Positions 10,064-19,430 of a DNA stretch of 58,534 nt are shown here, piece after piece (the first letter of the stretch is position 1; each line of letters starts with the position of its first letter). The stretch covers positions 1 through 58,534 of the forward strand of contig JAJFKV010000031.1 in assembly GCA_021773055.1 (NCBI GenBank). Reading direction: 5' to 3'. This DNA comes from Woeseiaceae bacterium (GTDB lineage: Bacteria > Pseudomonadota > Gammaproteobacteria > Steroidobacterales > Woeseiaceae). The position numbers and the translations under genes are program-made. The notes beneath the pieces are model-generated. The model did not search any database, was not told the origin of the DNA, and saw only the letters and a program-made list of their open reading frames with translations.

Positions 10064-10885
10064 ATGTCTGCGCATAGAATTTCCCGAACAACGATTGTTT
10101 CTGTCCTTGTTGCGACGACGGCAGCGCTAGCGACGCGATCCTGGTTACAGGTCGAGCTTAGGCAATCCGGCATGGAGCCAACAATTGCAGCAGACCTGTC
10201 CTATCTGGTCGTCCCACCGATATTAGTCGTACTTCTATTTCCACTATGGAATTCAGAGAAACGATTTCTCGCTGATCAATTTCGTTTTCAAGACCTGACA
10301 TGGCGGCTCGTTCGCAGGGCGTTCGCTATCGGGCTTTTGATTCGTATTCTATGGTGGAGCCAGCTTGTCGCAGGCATATCGTTTGGTTTCTATTCAACGC
10401 CAGATCCAGATGCGATAGTTGGCCCGGTGTTCTCGTTTCAATGTGCTTCTCCCGAGCTTTTCTTCCTCGGTTTCACCGTGATGGCCGTCCTCATACCCTT
10501 AATCGAGGAAACTGCACATCGTAGATTCATCCAAACAGCGCTTGACCGCCGCAGTTTCACCGTAGCGATTATTACCTCGTCTTCAGTCTTTACCGTCTTT
10601 CACAATCTTGATTCATGGGCAACTGTCTTTCTAATCGGGTTGGTTCTGGGTAGTCAATATCGGATCACACGTTCACTTTGGTCTTCCGTTGTGACTCACG
10701 CGACGATAAACGGTCTTATTCAAATTGATTGGAGATGTCTGTCAGGACTTTGGAATCCAATGCCCGCCGACTTACCGCTTCAAACTCCTGGGTTGTTCGC
10801 AATGGCTATTTTCGCTTGGTGCTTTCTAGCTTTAGTATTATTACTACAACAAATGGCTATCGAGGCGAGGATCTCGCCTCGATAG
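10064..10885 (+). CDS. CPBP family intramembrane glutamic endopeptidase
   Basis: A 273-residue multi-pass protein of the CPBP (CAAX protease/bacteriocin-processing, formerly Abi) family. The three catalytic motifs are all present: EETAHR (148-153, EExxxR), FTVFH (176-180, FxxxH) and HATIN (212-216, HxxxN). The family includes Rce1 and bacteriocin self-immunity proteins. It faces a small gene that encodes a peptide with a double-glycine-type leader; the two stops are 8 bp apart. This pairing suggests a link to peptide maturation or immunity, but that is inference: no transporter gene is nearby, and a free-standing housekeeping role is possible. Confidence 0.85.
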   Translation: MSAHRISRTTIVSVLVATTAALATRSWLQVELRQSGMEPTIAADLSYLVVPPILVVLLFPLWNSEKRFLADQFRFQDLTWRLVRRAFAIGLLIRILWWSQLVAGISFGFYSTPDPDAIVGPVFSFQCASPELFFLGFTVMAVLIPLIEETAHRRFIQTALDRRSFTVAIITSSSVFTVFHNLDSWATVFLIGLVLGSQYRITRSLWSSVVTHATINGLIQIDWRCLSGLWNPMPADLPLQTPGLFAMAIFAWCFLALVLLLQQMAIEARISPR

Positions 10886-10886
10886 C
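10856..10886. terminator. Long perfect hairpin at the end of the CPBP gene
   Basis: A perfect 14-bp inverted repeat (arms 10856-10869 and 10873-10886) with the 3-base loop GAT overlaps the last codons and stop of the CPBP gene and lies just past the stop of the convergent peptide gene. No long T-run follows on either side, so it may act as a bidirectional terminator or as an mRNA 3' stabiliser. Confidence 0.6.
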
Positions 10887-10892
10887 ATTCCA

Positions 10893-11078
10893 TCATAAGG
10901 CGTTCGCGACCCTTTCTATAATGTGCGACGTCGCGGCGACCAAACCTTCATAAATTTCGATGATGTCATCTCCGACAGACTGCGCGTCGCTTATACCACC
11001 GTAAGAGTTGCCACCCGACGGACAATCGTCCCCGGCACCCGATACCAGGTTCGTTTCGTTCACTGTAAGTACTCGCAT
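10893..11078 (-). CDS. Small peptide with double-glycine-type leader
   Basis: A 61-residue peptide. The start at 11078 has an excellent ribosome site (AAAGGAGATTGAA then ATG); the frame is open further up but nothing supports an earlier start. The first 16 residues, MRVLTVNETNLVSGAG, match the pattern of leaders removed by peptidase-C39 ABC exporters (MREL..xE...VSGG), here with GA/AG in place of GG. The remainder is Gly/Ser-rich with one Cys, followed by a likely amphipathic helix ending HIIERVANAL. Such peptides are class II bacteriocin- or microcin-like. It converges on a CPBP protease gene. No exporter is adjacent. Leader recognition is by pattern only; the function is not shown. Confidence 0.65.
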   Translation of the reverse strand: MRVLTVNETNLVSGAGDDCPSGGNSYGGISDAQSVGDDIIEIYEGLVAATSHIIERVANAL

Positions 11079-11292
11079 TTCAATCTCCTTTTGAATAAAT
11101 GATCGCGCATCCTGCGCAACTACAACGCTAGTCGCCTGCCGCACCGGCCGCTGCCCGGAAAATTTGGCTCTTTATGGAGTTTTGACATAATCCAGAGCGA
11201 ATTGCATTGCTGTGAAGTGACTCACAGTCATTTTGGCGACCAGCGTATAACCTTCGCCTTGGATAAATTCTTTGGGCACGCAGAGATACTTC

Positions 11293-11964
11293 ATGAGCAA
11301 ATCAATCATTAAGGCAGCGCTAATCACGCTTGTCCTCACATCATCCGGCATTGCGAACGCCGATTTTGGAATTGGAATAAAAGCCGGAACACTTGGCCTT
11401 GGCCTCGAGGGACGCTGGAACCCCCTGCCCTGGCTGGACCTGCGCGTAGGCGCTAATCGGTACGACTATGATGCGACTGGTGCACAAGCCGGTATCGACT
11501 ATGATGCGACGCTCGCGCTGGATACCTACTACCTGACTGGTAACTTTCGCTTTCCCTTGAGTCCTTTCCGCGTAACTGCCGGTGCATTCTCCAATGGCAA
11601 TGAACTGAAAATGACGAGCCAGGATACTCTTGGAACAGACTTCAATATCGGCGGAATACCGTTCACATCGGCAGATGTTGGCGCGCTTCAGAGCATCACA
11701 TCTTTTGGCGGCACCGCCCCCTATCTCGGTGTTGGTTTCGACTTCGAGATGTTCGGAAAAGTCGGATTGAATTTCGACTTCGGAGTATTGTGGCAAGGTG
11801 AGCCGAACGTATCTTTGACCGCAACCGGGCTGGATACAGCACCGCCGCAAGTTCAGGCACTGCTACTTCCAGCACTTGAAGTCGAGCGCCTCGAACTTGA
11901 AAACGAAATTAGCGATTACAAGGCCTGGCCGGTTGTATCGTTATCCTTCGTCTACAATTTCTAG
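11293..11964 (+). CDS. Outer-membrane beta-barrel protein
   Basis: A secreted protein of 223 residues with a signal peptide (MSKSIIKAALITLVLTSSGIA, cleavage near ANA-D) and alternating beta-strand character rich in Gly, Asp, Phe and Tyr (GIGIKAGTLGLGLEGRW, YLGVGFDFEMF). It ends in ...SLSFVYNF, the terminal phenylalanine signature read by the BAM machinery. The size fits an 8-stranded barrel. A TTG start at 11272 is possible but ATG 11293 starts the signal peptide cleanly. Its last 24 bp overlap the convergent decarboxylase gene. No substrate can be assigned. Confidence 0.82.
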   Translation: MSKSIIKAALITLVLTSSGIANADFGIGIKAGTLGLGLEGRWNPLPWLDLRVGANRYDYDATGAQAGIDYDATLALDTYYLTGNFRFPLSPFRVTAGAFSNGNELKMTSQDTLGTDFNIGGIPFTSADVGALQSITSFGGTAPYLGVGFDFEMFGKVGLNFDFGVLWQGEPNVSLTATGLDTAPPQVQALLLPALEVERLELENEISDYKAWPVVSLSFVYNF

Positions 11965-13308
11965 GATTGCCTGCAAACTAATATCGACGTCCTCTGCGGT
12001 TGTCGACCAGTTGCATACACTGATGCGCATCGCGGTCTGGCCTTGCCAGACCGTAACGCCACACCAGCAAGTCCCTTCGGCCTGAATCTCATCGATGATT
12101 TTGCGGTTCGTGGCGTCATCACCAAATGACACCAGAACCTGATTTAATACAACATCGTTAAGTACTTCAAATCCCGCTTCACGAAAACCGGATGCAAACC
12201 GCTGCGCGTTATCGCAACAACGATCGATCATCTCCGCAACGCCATTCCTGCCAAGCGATTTCAACGCCGCCCAGACGTCAACACCGCGCGCACGGCGCGA
12301 CAGCTCCGGTGTGAAATCCGCCGGATTGCGAAACTCTGTGTCGGTCATCAGATAGTCAGCTGATATCGTCATCGCCGACTTTAGGGCTACAGCGTCGCGA
12401 ACGAAAGCAATACCGCTGTCATATGGCACATTAAGCCACTTGTGGGCATCAGTAGCCCAGGAGTCTGCCGCCGTGAAGCCGGAGCAGAGATGTGAACGTT
12501 GCTCTGAAACGGCCGCCCACAGTCCGAATGCGCCATCCACGTGGACCCATGCACCCTTTGGCTTTGCTATCTCACAGATGTCGCCCACCGGGTCGAATGC
12601 ACCGGTATTCAGGTTCCCCGCCTGCGTACAGATAATGGTCGGACCGGAAACCCGGGGAAACCGGCTGATATCGATTCGACCCTGCTGGTCAACCGGTGCC
12701 CTGACAACCCGATTACGGCCAAAACCAAGCATGCCCAGCGATTTGAAGACAGTCGGATGCGTCTCTTCAGAAACGATCACCGTAACTGCTGGCGCCCCAA
12801 TCAATCCGTTCGCTTCAACGTCCCATCCAATATCGGCATAAACCCGGTTTCGCGCCGCGGCCAGCGCCGTGAAATTAGCGACAGTCGCGCCAGTAACAAA
12901 AGACGCAGCGCAGTCGGCAGGGAGTCCAAACAGGTCCATCATCCAGTCCATCGCAACGCGTTCAAGAGTCGAGGTTGCCGGTGTAATCTCATGCATCCCG
13001 ACGTTCTGATCCCAGGCGGTCGTCAACCAGTTGGTGGCGACGGTGACGGGCAATGAACCGCCGATTACGAAGCCGAAATAACGTGGACTCGTCATCATCA
13101 TGGTTGCAGGCGAGCCAACGTCATCCAGCATCGCAAGCACAGCCAGATCGTCGCTACCGTCAACAGGCATCGGTTCAACGAATTTCCTGGCATCCCTTAC
13201 GGCAGCGCCCGACGGCGCGACAGCACGTTCTCGTCCGGCTTCACGATAGCTGACTCCGCGGTCCGCTGCGTCGACCAGTAAACTTCGGAGTTTCGAATTA
13301 TCAGGCAT
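11941..13308 (-). CDS. Pyridoxal-dependent decarboxylase (aromatic-L-amino-acid type)
   Basis: Group II PLP enzyme of 455 residues. It has the HVDGAFGLWA segment that contacts PLP, and DAHKWLNVPYDSG, where the lysine forms the Schiff base. Overall layout matches aromatic-L-amino-acid or related decarboxylases. The start at 13308 (ATG, MPDNSKLRSLL) follows GGGAAGG and overlaps the MFS gene stop by 8 bp, so the two genes are co-transcribed and coupled. The open frame extends to 13353, which would put the start inside the MFS gene. The 3' end overlaps the outer-membrane protein gene by 24 bp on the other strand. The substrate is unknown. Confidence 0.88.
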   Translation of the reverse strand: MPDNSKLRSLLVDAADRGVSYREAGRERAVAPSGAAVRDARKFVEPMPVDGSDDLAVLAMLDDVGSPATMMMTSPRYFGFVIGGSLPVTVATNWLTTAWDQNVGMHEITPATSTLERVAMDWMMDLFGLPADCAASFVTGATVANFTALAAARNRVYADIGWDVEANGLIGAPAVTVIVSEETHPTVFKSLGMLGFGRNRVVRAPVDQQGRIDISRFPRVSGPTIICTQAGNLNTGAFDPVGDICEIAKPKGAWVHVDGAFGLWAAVSEQRSHLCSGFTAADSWATDAHKWLNVPYDSGIAFVRDAVALKSAMTISADYLMTDTEFRNPADFTPELSRRARGVDVWAALKSLGRNGVAEMIDRCCDNAQRFASGFREAGFEVLNDVVLNQVLVSFGDDATNRKIIDEIQAEGTCWCGVTVWQGQTAMRISVCNWSTTAEDVDISLQAILEIVDEG

Positions 13309-14494
13309 TACTGCGACCTTCCCGGTGCAGAAGTGGGTTATTGCGAACGACAAACAACGCGATACAAATAATAAGCAGTAATGGTATCGGAATCAGCATC
13401 AGCGTATGCCAGCCGAAAAAGTACATAACCGTACCAGCGAGTAACGACGCTGATGCAGAGGCGCCGAAAACAAGAAACTCATTCACGGCTTGAGCACGAA
13501 ATCGCTCCGCCATACTGTACGTGTAGGTCAACATGGTGGTGCCGCCAACAAAAAGGAAATTCCAACCGATGCCCAGCAAGAGTAGCGCCCACCAATAGTG
13601 CAATACTGTATGCCCTTGTAGGCCGATAATGGCAGTGGCCAGCAAACCCAGAGCACCGATAATCATTAAGCGTGTGACACCAATTTTTTCAATTAGAAAA
13701 CCGGTAAACAATGACGGTACATACATACCAAGTACGTGCGCCTGAATTACTTTCGCCGTCTGCTCGAGTGTATATCCGTCATTGACGTGCATGCTGAGGG
13801 GCGTCGCGGTCATAACCAGTGTCATGAGGCCATATCCCGCCGTGGCGCCAAGCACAGCGACGATAAACACAGGCTGAAAAACGATTTCACGAATCGGTCG
13901 CTCTGATTGCTGCAACTCCAGCTCATCCTGGTCTCTTGCCGGTACCATCGCGAAGAATAACAGCGCCTGAACCAAGAACATGAGCGCCAGCACGACCATG
14001 GATCCTGCATATTGGATATCAGCAATCCAATATTGGCCACGCGTTGCCAGTTCTTTACCGACGAAGGCTGCACCGATGGATCCGACCAGCACGAGGGAAA
14101 TCGCGCGCGGCACGTACTGGACATCTACGCTCTCCGCCGCAAAGTAGCGATATTGCTGCGTGAACGCCATGTTAATGCCGAATAACATGACTGCGATGAT
14201 AAAAATTGGAAAACTCGATTCACGCAATGCGATCACGGCGAGGAACAACGCAAAAACAGCCGACACGGATGCCATGGCGCAGCCCTTTCGTCTGCCGATC
14301 TTTTTCATCAACATAGTCGCAGGTATGGTTGTCGCAGCGACCGCAAGCACCATCAATGATAACGGCAAGGTTGCGAACGCTTTGTTAGCCGCCAGATCCG
14401 ATCCGATAATTCCGGCGAGCATAACCATCACGATTGACCCGGACGTAGATATCAACTGACAAACAACCAGGATACTCAGGTTACGAACTTGCAT
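13301..14494 (-). CDS. MFS transporter
   Basis: A 397-residue protein with about twelve hydrophobic segments. The MFS loop motif is seen as MKKIGRRKG near residue 64, and GFLIEKIGVTRLM mirrors it in the second half. The downstream decarboxylase starts inside the last codons of this gene, so the pair probably works together, for example exporting or importing the decarboxylase's substrate or amine product. This coupling is inferred from gene order. The gene is divergent from arfB. Confidence 0.87.
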   Translation of the reverse strand: MQVRNLSILVVCQLISTSGSIVMVMLAGIIGSDLAANKAFATLPLSLMVLAVAATTIPATMLMKKIGRRKGCAMASVSAVFALFLAVIALRESSFPIFIIAVMLFGINMAFTQQYRYFAAESVDVQYVPRAISLVLVGSIGAAFVGKELATRGQYWIADIQYAGSMVVLALMFLVQALLFFAMVPARDQDELELQQSERPIREIVFQPVFIVAVLGATAGYGLMTLVMTATPLSMHVNDGYTLEQTAKVIQAHVLGMYVPSLFTGFLIEKIGVTRLMIIGALGLLATAIIGLQGHTVLHYWWALLLLGIGWNFLFVGGTTMLTYTYSMAERFRAQAVNEFLVFGASASASLLAGTVMYFFGWHTLMLIPIPLLLIICIALFVVRNNPLLHREGRSNA

Positions 14495-14545
14495 TCACTG
14501 CGCCAATAGGGATTATGGGGCGCATTCTCACACATTGGAGGCGAC

Positions 14546-14971
14546 GTGGACACTCTCGATATATCGGACACGATTCGGATTCCATTGTCAGAAATTCGCA
14601 TGACGGCGATTCGTTCACAGGGCGCAGGTGGACAAAATGTCAATAAGGTTGCGACCGCGATTCACTTGCGTTTTGACGTCCGGAATAGTGATGCGATACC
14701 TGACTCCATAAAGTCGCGCTTGCAGTCCGTGGCGGACCATCGAGTTACAGACGACGGCGTCATTGTCATAAAATCACAAGCACACAGAAGCCAGGACAGG
14801 AATCGTCAGGCAGCGCTGGATCGATTAACGGAGATGTTGCGCAACGCGTTACGTGAGCGAAAGCGAAGAATCAAAACGAAGCCAAGCAAGAAGGCTAAAC
14901 AAAAACGACTCGACCAAAAAACTCGTCGTGGTGCGTTAAAACGAACGAGGCATAAAGTATCGGATGACTAG
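14546..14971 (+). CDS. arfB: Alternative ribosome-rescue factor ArfB (YaeJ-like peptidyl-tRNA hydrolase)
   Basis: A 141-residue release-factor-like protein that frees ribosomes stalled on mRNA without a stop codon. The catalytic GGQ is at residues 28-30 in GAGGQNVNKVATAIHLRFD, as in RF1/RF2 and ICT1. The basic C-terminal tail (RERKRRIKTKPSKKAKQKR...) is the part that enters the empty mRNA channel in this family. Start is GTG at 14546, preceded by GGAGG. The stop TAG overlaps the stop of the convergent regulator gene in the palindrome CTAG. Confidence 0.94.
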   Translation: MDTLDISDTIRIPLSEIRMTAIRSQGAGGQNVNKVATAIHLRFDVRNSDAIPDSIKSRLQSVADHRVTDDGVIVIKSQAHRSQDRNRQAALDRLTEMLRNALRERKRRIKTKPSKKAKQKRLDQKTRRGALKRTRHKVSDD

Positions 14972-16854
14972 TCGGACGGGCAGCTGACTCGATCACTTTT
15001 CCAGACACAACCTTTGCTATGCCAATACTGGGTAATTCCCAGTCGGTTCATCAACGGCATGAAATCCGAGTGTCCGCGAAAGGCTCTCAGCTGAGGAATG
15101 AATAACAATTCCATTTCGAATGTTTCGCCCGGTTGTTCGAGCAACTGCGCGATTCGCATTGCGCCATCCAAATCGCCGAGCATCGTTCTTACTATGAATT
15201 CCACTCTTGGATCGATGTGTTCCACTGCCGAAACTTTATTGACCACCTCAATTGCGACAATAGCGTTTGCTTCGGTCTGATCACCGAATGCGTCGAATAC
15301 TGGTCCGATCCAGTCCGTGGATTTTTCTGCCATCTGAACAGCGCGCATCGCGAGATTTCTCGCTTTCTCGATCTGTCCGGTCTGAATCAGAATAAACGCG
15401 TAACTCAGATCGTGTGTCGACCCATTCCAGCCGAAGGCGTTTGCGCGTTCGTAGTACTTAAGCGCTTCCTCGTTATTCTCAAGCCAGGTATAAGACATTG
15501 CTACTCGACTGTTAAGGAATGTAGAACTCGGATCGATTTCCAGACCTGCCCGTGCCTGAGCCAAAGACGCGTCAAGACGTCCAACGCTGGCCAGCATCCG
15601 TGAGTACCAATTAAAAGCATTGGGATCGACCACGTCAGCGTTGATGGCCCTCAGAAACGCGGCTTCAGACTCTTCCCAACGTTTTTGCTTATGATAAACG
15701 TAACCGAAAATTGCTCCAGCCGCGTCTGCAATGGCTGGATCGGCTGCAATTCCCTTGTTGATCGTTTCAAGCGCAAGTCGGTCCATTTCTTCAGGCGGCG
15801 CGCCGCGATAATTCGGCAGCAACGAGAACACTGTCGCCAGCGCCAGGTAGGACGGTCCGTAGGATCTGTCCAGCCGAATAGCGTTCTCAAGCAGTTCAGC
15901 CGCTTTCTCAAGGTTTCCAGGATCCCCGCGATGCTCGAGTGCAAATATGCCGCGCATATAGCTGTCGTAAGCATCGCTGTCAGAGGGCCGACTCTTGATC
16001 AATGTCTGAGTGGACTTACCAATCAGATTGTCACGAACCTTAATTGCAAGTGACTCTTGCAAAGCGAAGAGATCGGGAACCAGTCCTTCTACCTCACCGC
16101 CGTACACAACGTCACCGCCTCTGGATATCCGGTATGTAATTTTCAAGTCGTCGCCACTGCGTCGAAGCGTGCCAAACAACAAGCTCTCAACCCCAAGCAG
16201 TTCCGCTACCTCGTCATCTTCTCTTTCGTAACTTAACCGGCCGTTCTTGACCGTGTAGGAATCGATATTCTGCAAGATTTGAACGAGTTCTTCTTTAAAG
16301 CCGAGGACCAGGTATTCATCTGCAGCAGCACCGCTTAGATTTTGAAATGGCATGACAGCAATCGAGCGGGCGGGCGGTGGATCGATTATTGGTTTTATCC
16401 ATGTATACGAGGTAATGGCTATGAAACACACTGCCAAAGTTAACGCAACGAACTTCCACAAGCGCTGACCAGTGCGAGGCACTGGCGTCGTTGGCAGCGT
16501 AACTTCCGGCTCAGGCGGATTGTGCAACTCGACACTTTGCTTTAGCCGATAGCCTCGTCGCTGCAGGGTTTCGATGAGCAGATGTGGTGTCTGTCGATCG
16601 TCCAGGTGACCACGCAGCTGGGAAACGCAACGGGTTATGGGCTCGTCAGCAGTCGGACGACCCGCCCATACTTCATCGATTAGCTCTTGCTTGGTGACGA
16701 GGTTGGTGTCGCGTTTGGCGAGCGCCATCAGAACTGCAAATTGCTTGGGCTCGGGCCGTTTCACGTCATCGCCACGCCGCAACTCGCCATGGCCTGGCAA
16801 GACCTCCCAATCTCCCAGGTTAAACCCGCCTTGTAGTTGTTCTTCTGTCGGCAT
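14968..16854 (-). CDS. CadC-like winged-helix regulator with TolB-like and TPR domains
   Basis: A 628-residue one-component regulator. Residues about 10-108 are an OmpR/PhoB-type winged helix (PEPKQFAVLMALAKRDTNLVTKQEL..., LIETLQRRGYRL). One membrane helix follows at about 130-150 (FVALTLAVCFIAITSYTWI), then a periplasmic part with a TolB/FlgO-like domain (IAVMPFQNLSGAAADEYLVLGF) and several TPR repeats. The layout is that of CadC/ToxR-type membrane-bound transcription factors found in multiple copies in marine Gammaproteobacteria. The target is unknown. The stop overlaps the arfB stop. Confidence 0.87.
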   Translation of the reverse strand: MPTEEQLQGGFNLGDWEVLPGHGELRRGDDVKRPEPKQFAVLMALAKRDTNLVTKQELIDEVWAGRPTADEPITRCVSQLRGHLDDRQTPHLLIETLQRRGYRLKQSVELHNPPEPEVTLPTTPVPRTGQRLWKFVALTLAVCFIAITSYTWIKPIIDPPPARSIAVMPFQNLSGAAADEYLVLGFKEELVQILQNIDSYTVKNGRLSYEREDDEVAELLGVESLLFGTLRRSGDDLKITYRISRGGDVVYGGEVEGLVPDLFALQESLAIKVRDNLIGKSTQTLIKSRPSDSDAYDSYMRGIFALEHRGDPGNLEKAAELLENAIRLDRSYGPSYLALATVFSLLPNYRGAPPEEMDRLALETINKGIAADPAIADAAGAIFGYVYHKQKRWEESEAAFLRAINADVVDPNAFNWYSRMLASVGRLDASLAQARAGLEIDPSSTFLNSRVAMSYTWLENNEEALKYYERANAFGWNGSTHDLSYAFILIQTGQIEKARNLAMRAVQMAEKSTDWIGPVFDAFGDQTEANAIVAIEVVNKVSAVEHIDPRVEFIVRTMLGDLDGAMRIAQLLEQPGETFEMELLFIPQLRAFRGHSDFMPLMNRLGITQYWHSKGCVWKSDRVSCPSD

Positions 16855-16952
16855 CCTGTCTGTGTCCCCCCAGACATCTCGCAGGTATTGGGTACATCCG
16901 AATCAAGGCGACTTTATCTGTATTTGTTCACTTGTACAGTGTTTGCTACATT

Positions 16953-16974
16953 GTTACCCTGTTACCTGTTTACC
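16953..16974. repeat. Three tandem GTTACC-type direct repeats before a small gene
   Basis: GTTACC at 16953-16958 and 16961-16966 and GTTTACC at 16968-16974 lie 18-40 bp upstream of the small gene at 16992. Spacing is about one helical turn or less. They may be a regulator-binding site; nothing else in the sequence confirms it. Confidence 0.35.
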
Positions 16975-16991
16975 ACTACTGAGTAACTATC

Positions 16992-17246
16992 ATGCGAAAA
17001 ACACTGATCAAGAGAACGCAAACTGGCGTGCGTATCGAATCCTCCCTATTAAAGGTCCTAAAGGGGGTCGCGGAATACACCGATTTAACCCTCGGGGACC
17101 TTCTGGAGGGCATCGTATTGCACGCTTTTGAGGGCAAAGCGCCCTTTTCCGAAGAGACCCGGACGGTCATATCCAAACTAAAAGCCGTTTATGGATGCGA
17201 GCTGACAGCATCCGACAGCCATCAATTGGTGGAGTCCGAATCATGA
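16992..17246 (+). CDS. Small ribbon-helix-helix-like protein, unknown function
   Basis: An 84-residue protein, MRKTLIKRTQTGVRIESSLL at the start. A basic beta-like strand (TGVRIESSLLKVLKGVAEY) followed by two helices (LTLGDLLEGIVLHAF) resembles a ribbon-helix-helix fold, so it may bind DNA, perhaps the direct repeats just upstream. I do not recognise a named family. Its stop overlaps the next gene's start as ATGA, so the two form a coupled pair. No clear ribosome-binding site is seen before the ATG. Confidence 0.6.
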   Translation: MRKTLIKRTQTGVRIESSLLKVLKGVAEYTDLTLGDLLEGIVLHAFEGKAPFSEETRTVISKLKAVYGCELTASDSHQLVESES

Positions 17247-17650
17247 ACGCCATTATCACCCCTGAATTCAGCATCGGTGCATTTGAAGCAAGTGATATCA
17301 ATCCTGATTTTTTCAATCACGAGGCACACGTTTACGTTGGCTGGTTGTACGTCCGTGAATACGAACTGGCGGAGGCGATAGCGAAATTTGATGCCGGCCT
17401 AAAACGCCTGATCACCAAGCTGGGCGCGGACGGCAAGTACCACGCAACGCTAACCTGGTTCTTTCTGTTACTCATTGCCGAACGCGTCGAAACAGATGAA
17501 CCGTGGCAAATCTTCATGACTCGCAATGCCGACCTTGTCACGGATAGCAAAGGGATTCTGGCGCGCTATTACAGCCACGACTACCTGTTCTCGGATCGCG
17601 CCCGGGAGACTTTTTTGCTCCCGGACAGGATCGCGAATGATCAAGCTTAG
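17243..17650 (+). CDS. Conserved hypothetical protein (HEAHVYVGWLYV type)
   Basis: A 135-residue soluble protein that starts at ATG 17243, overlapping the stop of the previous gene by 4 bp and preceded by GGTGGAG. It is mostly helical, with the conserved-looking blocks NHEAHVYVGWLYVREYELAE and KYHATLTWFFLLLIAERVE. I remember similar uncharacterised proteins in Gammaproteobacteria but no function. Helical repeats resembling a degenerate TPR are possible. The longer open frame starting at 17195 lies inside the upstream gene and is not used. Confidence 0.68.
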   Translation: MNAIITPEFSIGAFEASDINPDFFNHEAHVYVGWLYVREYELAEAIAKFDAGLKRLITKLGADGKYHATLTWFFLLLIAERVETDEPWQIFMTRNADLVTDSKGILARYYSHDYLFSDRARETFLLPDRIANDQA

Positions 17651-17651
17651 G

Positions 17652-19328
17652 CTAGAACAAACCTTCGATACGCCCTTCTTCGTTGACCCGAATGGCGTTT
17701 GCTGCAGGAACGCGTGGCAAACCAGGCATGGTCATAATCGCACCGCAAACGACGACAACAAACTCGGCCCCAGCTGCAAGCCGTATCTCGCGAATAGGCA
17801 CGACGTGCCCTGATGGAGCGCCAAGCAGATTAGGGTCCGTTGAAAAACTGTATTGGGTCTTCGCCATACAAATAGGATATTTTGCATAACCTTCGCGCTC
17901 GAACCTCGCGAACTGATCACGAACCTTTTTGTCAGCGATAATGTCGTCGGCACCGTAAATTTCTCGTGCAATGGTCGCCGCTTTGTCCCAAAGCGACGTC
18001 TCGTCGTCGTACAAAGTTCGAAACTGCGCTGCGCCGCTATCGCAAAGCTCAACGACGTGTTCCGCCATTTCAACCGTACCCTTGCCACCATCTGCCCAAT
18101 GCGTGCATTTGATCGCTTTCACCTGATATTTCTGACAGAAATCCTCAACCACCTTGACCTCGGCGTCGGTATCGGCTGTGTAGTGGTTGATAGCCACAAC
18201 CACAGGCACGCCAAATTTCCCGAGATTTCGAATATGGCGATCGAGGTTCTTGCAACCATCCTTCAGTGCCGCAACGTTCTCCGTAGCAAGATTCCCCTTG
18301 GCGACACCACCCTGCATTTTGAGCGCCTTTATCGTCGCGACAAGGACGACTGCATCCGGTGACAACCCGGCTTTACGGCATTTGATGTTAAAGAATTTCT
18401 CAGCACCCAGATCCGCCCCAAAACCTGCCTCTGTTACCACATAATCAGCCAGTTTCATTGCCGTTTTGGTCGCGATGACCGAGTTGCAGCCGTGCGCGAT
18501 ATTCGCGAAAGGTCCACCGTGCATCAACGCCGGATTATTCTCCATGGTCTGCACGAGATTCGGCTGGAACGCGTCGCACAACAATGCCGTCATCGCACCA
18601 TGAGCGTTCAGTTCGCGTACGGTGACCGGCTGGTCCTCGCGCGTATAGCCAAGCACAATATTGCCAAGTCTCGTTTCTAGATCCGCGAGGTCTGTTGCCA
18701 GGCAGAAAATCGCCATAATTTCCGACGCAACAGTGATATCAAAACCGGCTTCGCGAACGACCCCGTTGTGGAACCCACCGAGACCCGAGGTAACGCTGCG
18801 CAATGCGCGGTCATTCATATCAACAACGCGGCGCCAGCTGACACGGCGAGGATCAATGTTCAGCTGGTTTTCCCAGTGCATGTGGTTGTCGATCAATGCC
18901 GCCAGCAGGTTATTCGCAGCACCGATGGCGTGGAAATCCCCGGTAAAGTGCAGATTAATGTCCGTCATCGGGACAACCTGTGCATAGCCACCGCCGGCCG
19001 CACCACCCTTCATGCCAAAGCACGGACCGAGGCTCGGCTCGCGCAGGCACATGACCGCGTTCTTGCCGATGAGGTTCATGGCATCGCCCAAACCGACTGT
19101 CGTGGTCGTCTTGCCTTCACCCGCCGGCGTCGGGGAAACTGCGGTGACAAGAATTAGCTTGCCGTCTTTCTTCTTACTAATAGATTTGATGAAGTCCGCA
19201 CCTATCTTGGCCTTGTCGTGGCCGTAGGGAATCAGCGCATCTATCGGAATTCCAAGCCTCTCGGCTATCTCTTGAATCGGACGAACTTTCGCCGCTTGTG
19301 CGATTTCGATATCACTTTTAACTGCCAC
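17652..19328 (-). CDS. fhs: Formate--tetrahydrofolate ligase
   Basis: ATP-dependent ligase that makes 10-formyl-tetrahydrofolate from formate. The 558 residues match the usual length of about 556. The N-terminal ATP site [37 protein letters not shown] and [19 protein letters not shown] are diagnostic. The open frame starts at 19409, but GTG at 19326-19328 ([18 protein letters not shown]) follows AAAGGG and begins where the family does. The gene is divergent from fic across a repeat array. No fold-type cyclohydrolase genes are adjacent, so it probably acts in general one-carbon or formate assimilation. Confidence 0.95.
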   Translation of the reverse strand: MAVKSDIEIAQAAKVRPIQEIAERLGIPIDALIPYGHDKAKIGADFIKSISKKKDGKLILVTAVSPTPAGEGKTTTTVGLGDAMNLIGKNAVMCLREPSLGPCFGMKGGAAGGGYAQVVPMTDINLHFTGDFHAIGAANNLLAALIDNHMHWENQLNIDPRRVSWRRVVDMNDRALRSVTSGLGGFHNGVVREAGFDITVASEIMAIFCLATDLADLETRLGNIVLGYTREDQPVTVRELNAHGAMTALLCDAFQPNLVQTMENNPALMHGGPFANIAHGCNSVIATKTAMKLADYVVTEAGFGADLGAEKFFNIKCRKAGLSPDAVVLVATIKALKMQGGVAKGNLATENVAALKDGCKNLDRHIRNLGKFGVPVVVAINHYTADTDAEVKVVEDFCQKYQVKAIKCTHWADGGKGTVEMAEHVVELCDSGAAQFRTLYDDETSLWDKAATIAREIYGADDIIADKKVRDQFARFEREGYAKYPICMAKTQYSFSTDPNLLGAPSGHVVPIREIRLAAGAEFVVVVCGAIMTMPGLPRVPAANAIRVNEEGRIEGLF

Positions 19329-19371
19329 GACACACCCTTTTATTGAATTGCACGCATTACGGGCAGCGAAT

Positions 19372-19380
19372 TCTATAGCA
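19372..19380 (-). promoter_or_regulatory. Possible extended -10 promoter for fhs
   Basis: Read on the minus strand this is TGCTATAGA, an extended -10 element (TGnTATAGA), about 45 bp before the fhs GTG. No good -35 is present, as is usual for extended -10 promoters. The repeat array begins about 50 bp upstream of it. Confidence 0.35.
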
Positions 19381-19430
19381 AACTTTGATTTAGGGCGCGT
19401 CCGCGCCATTGCGTTGTTTACCTACTTTCT

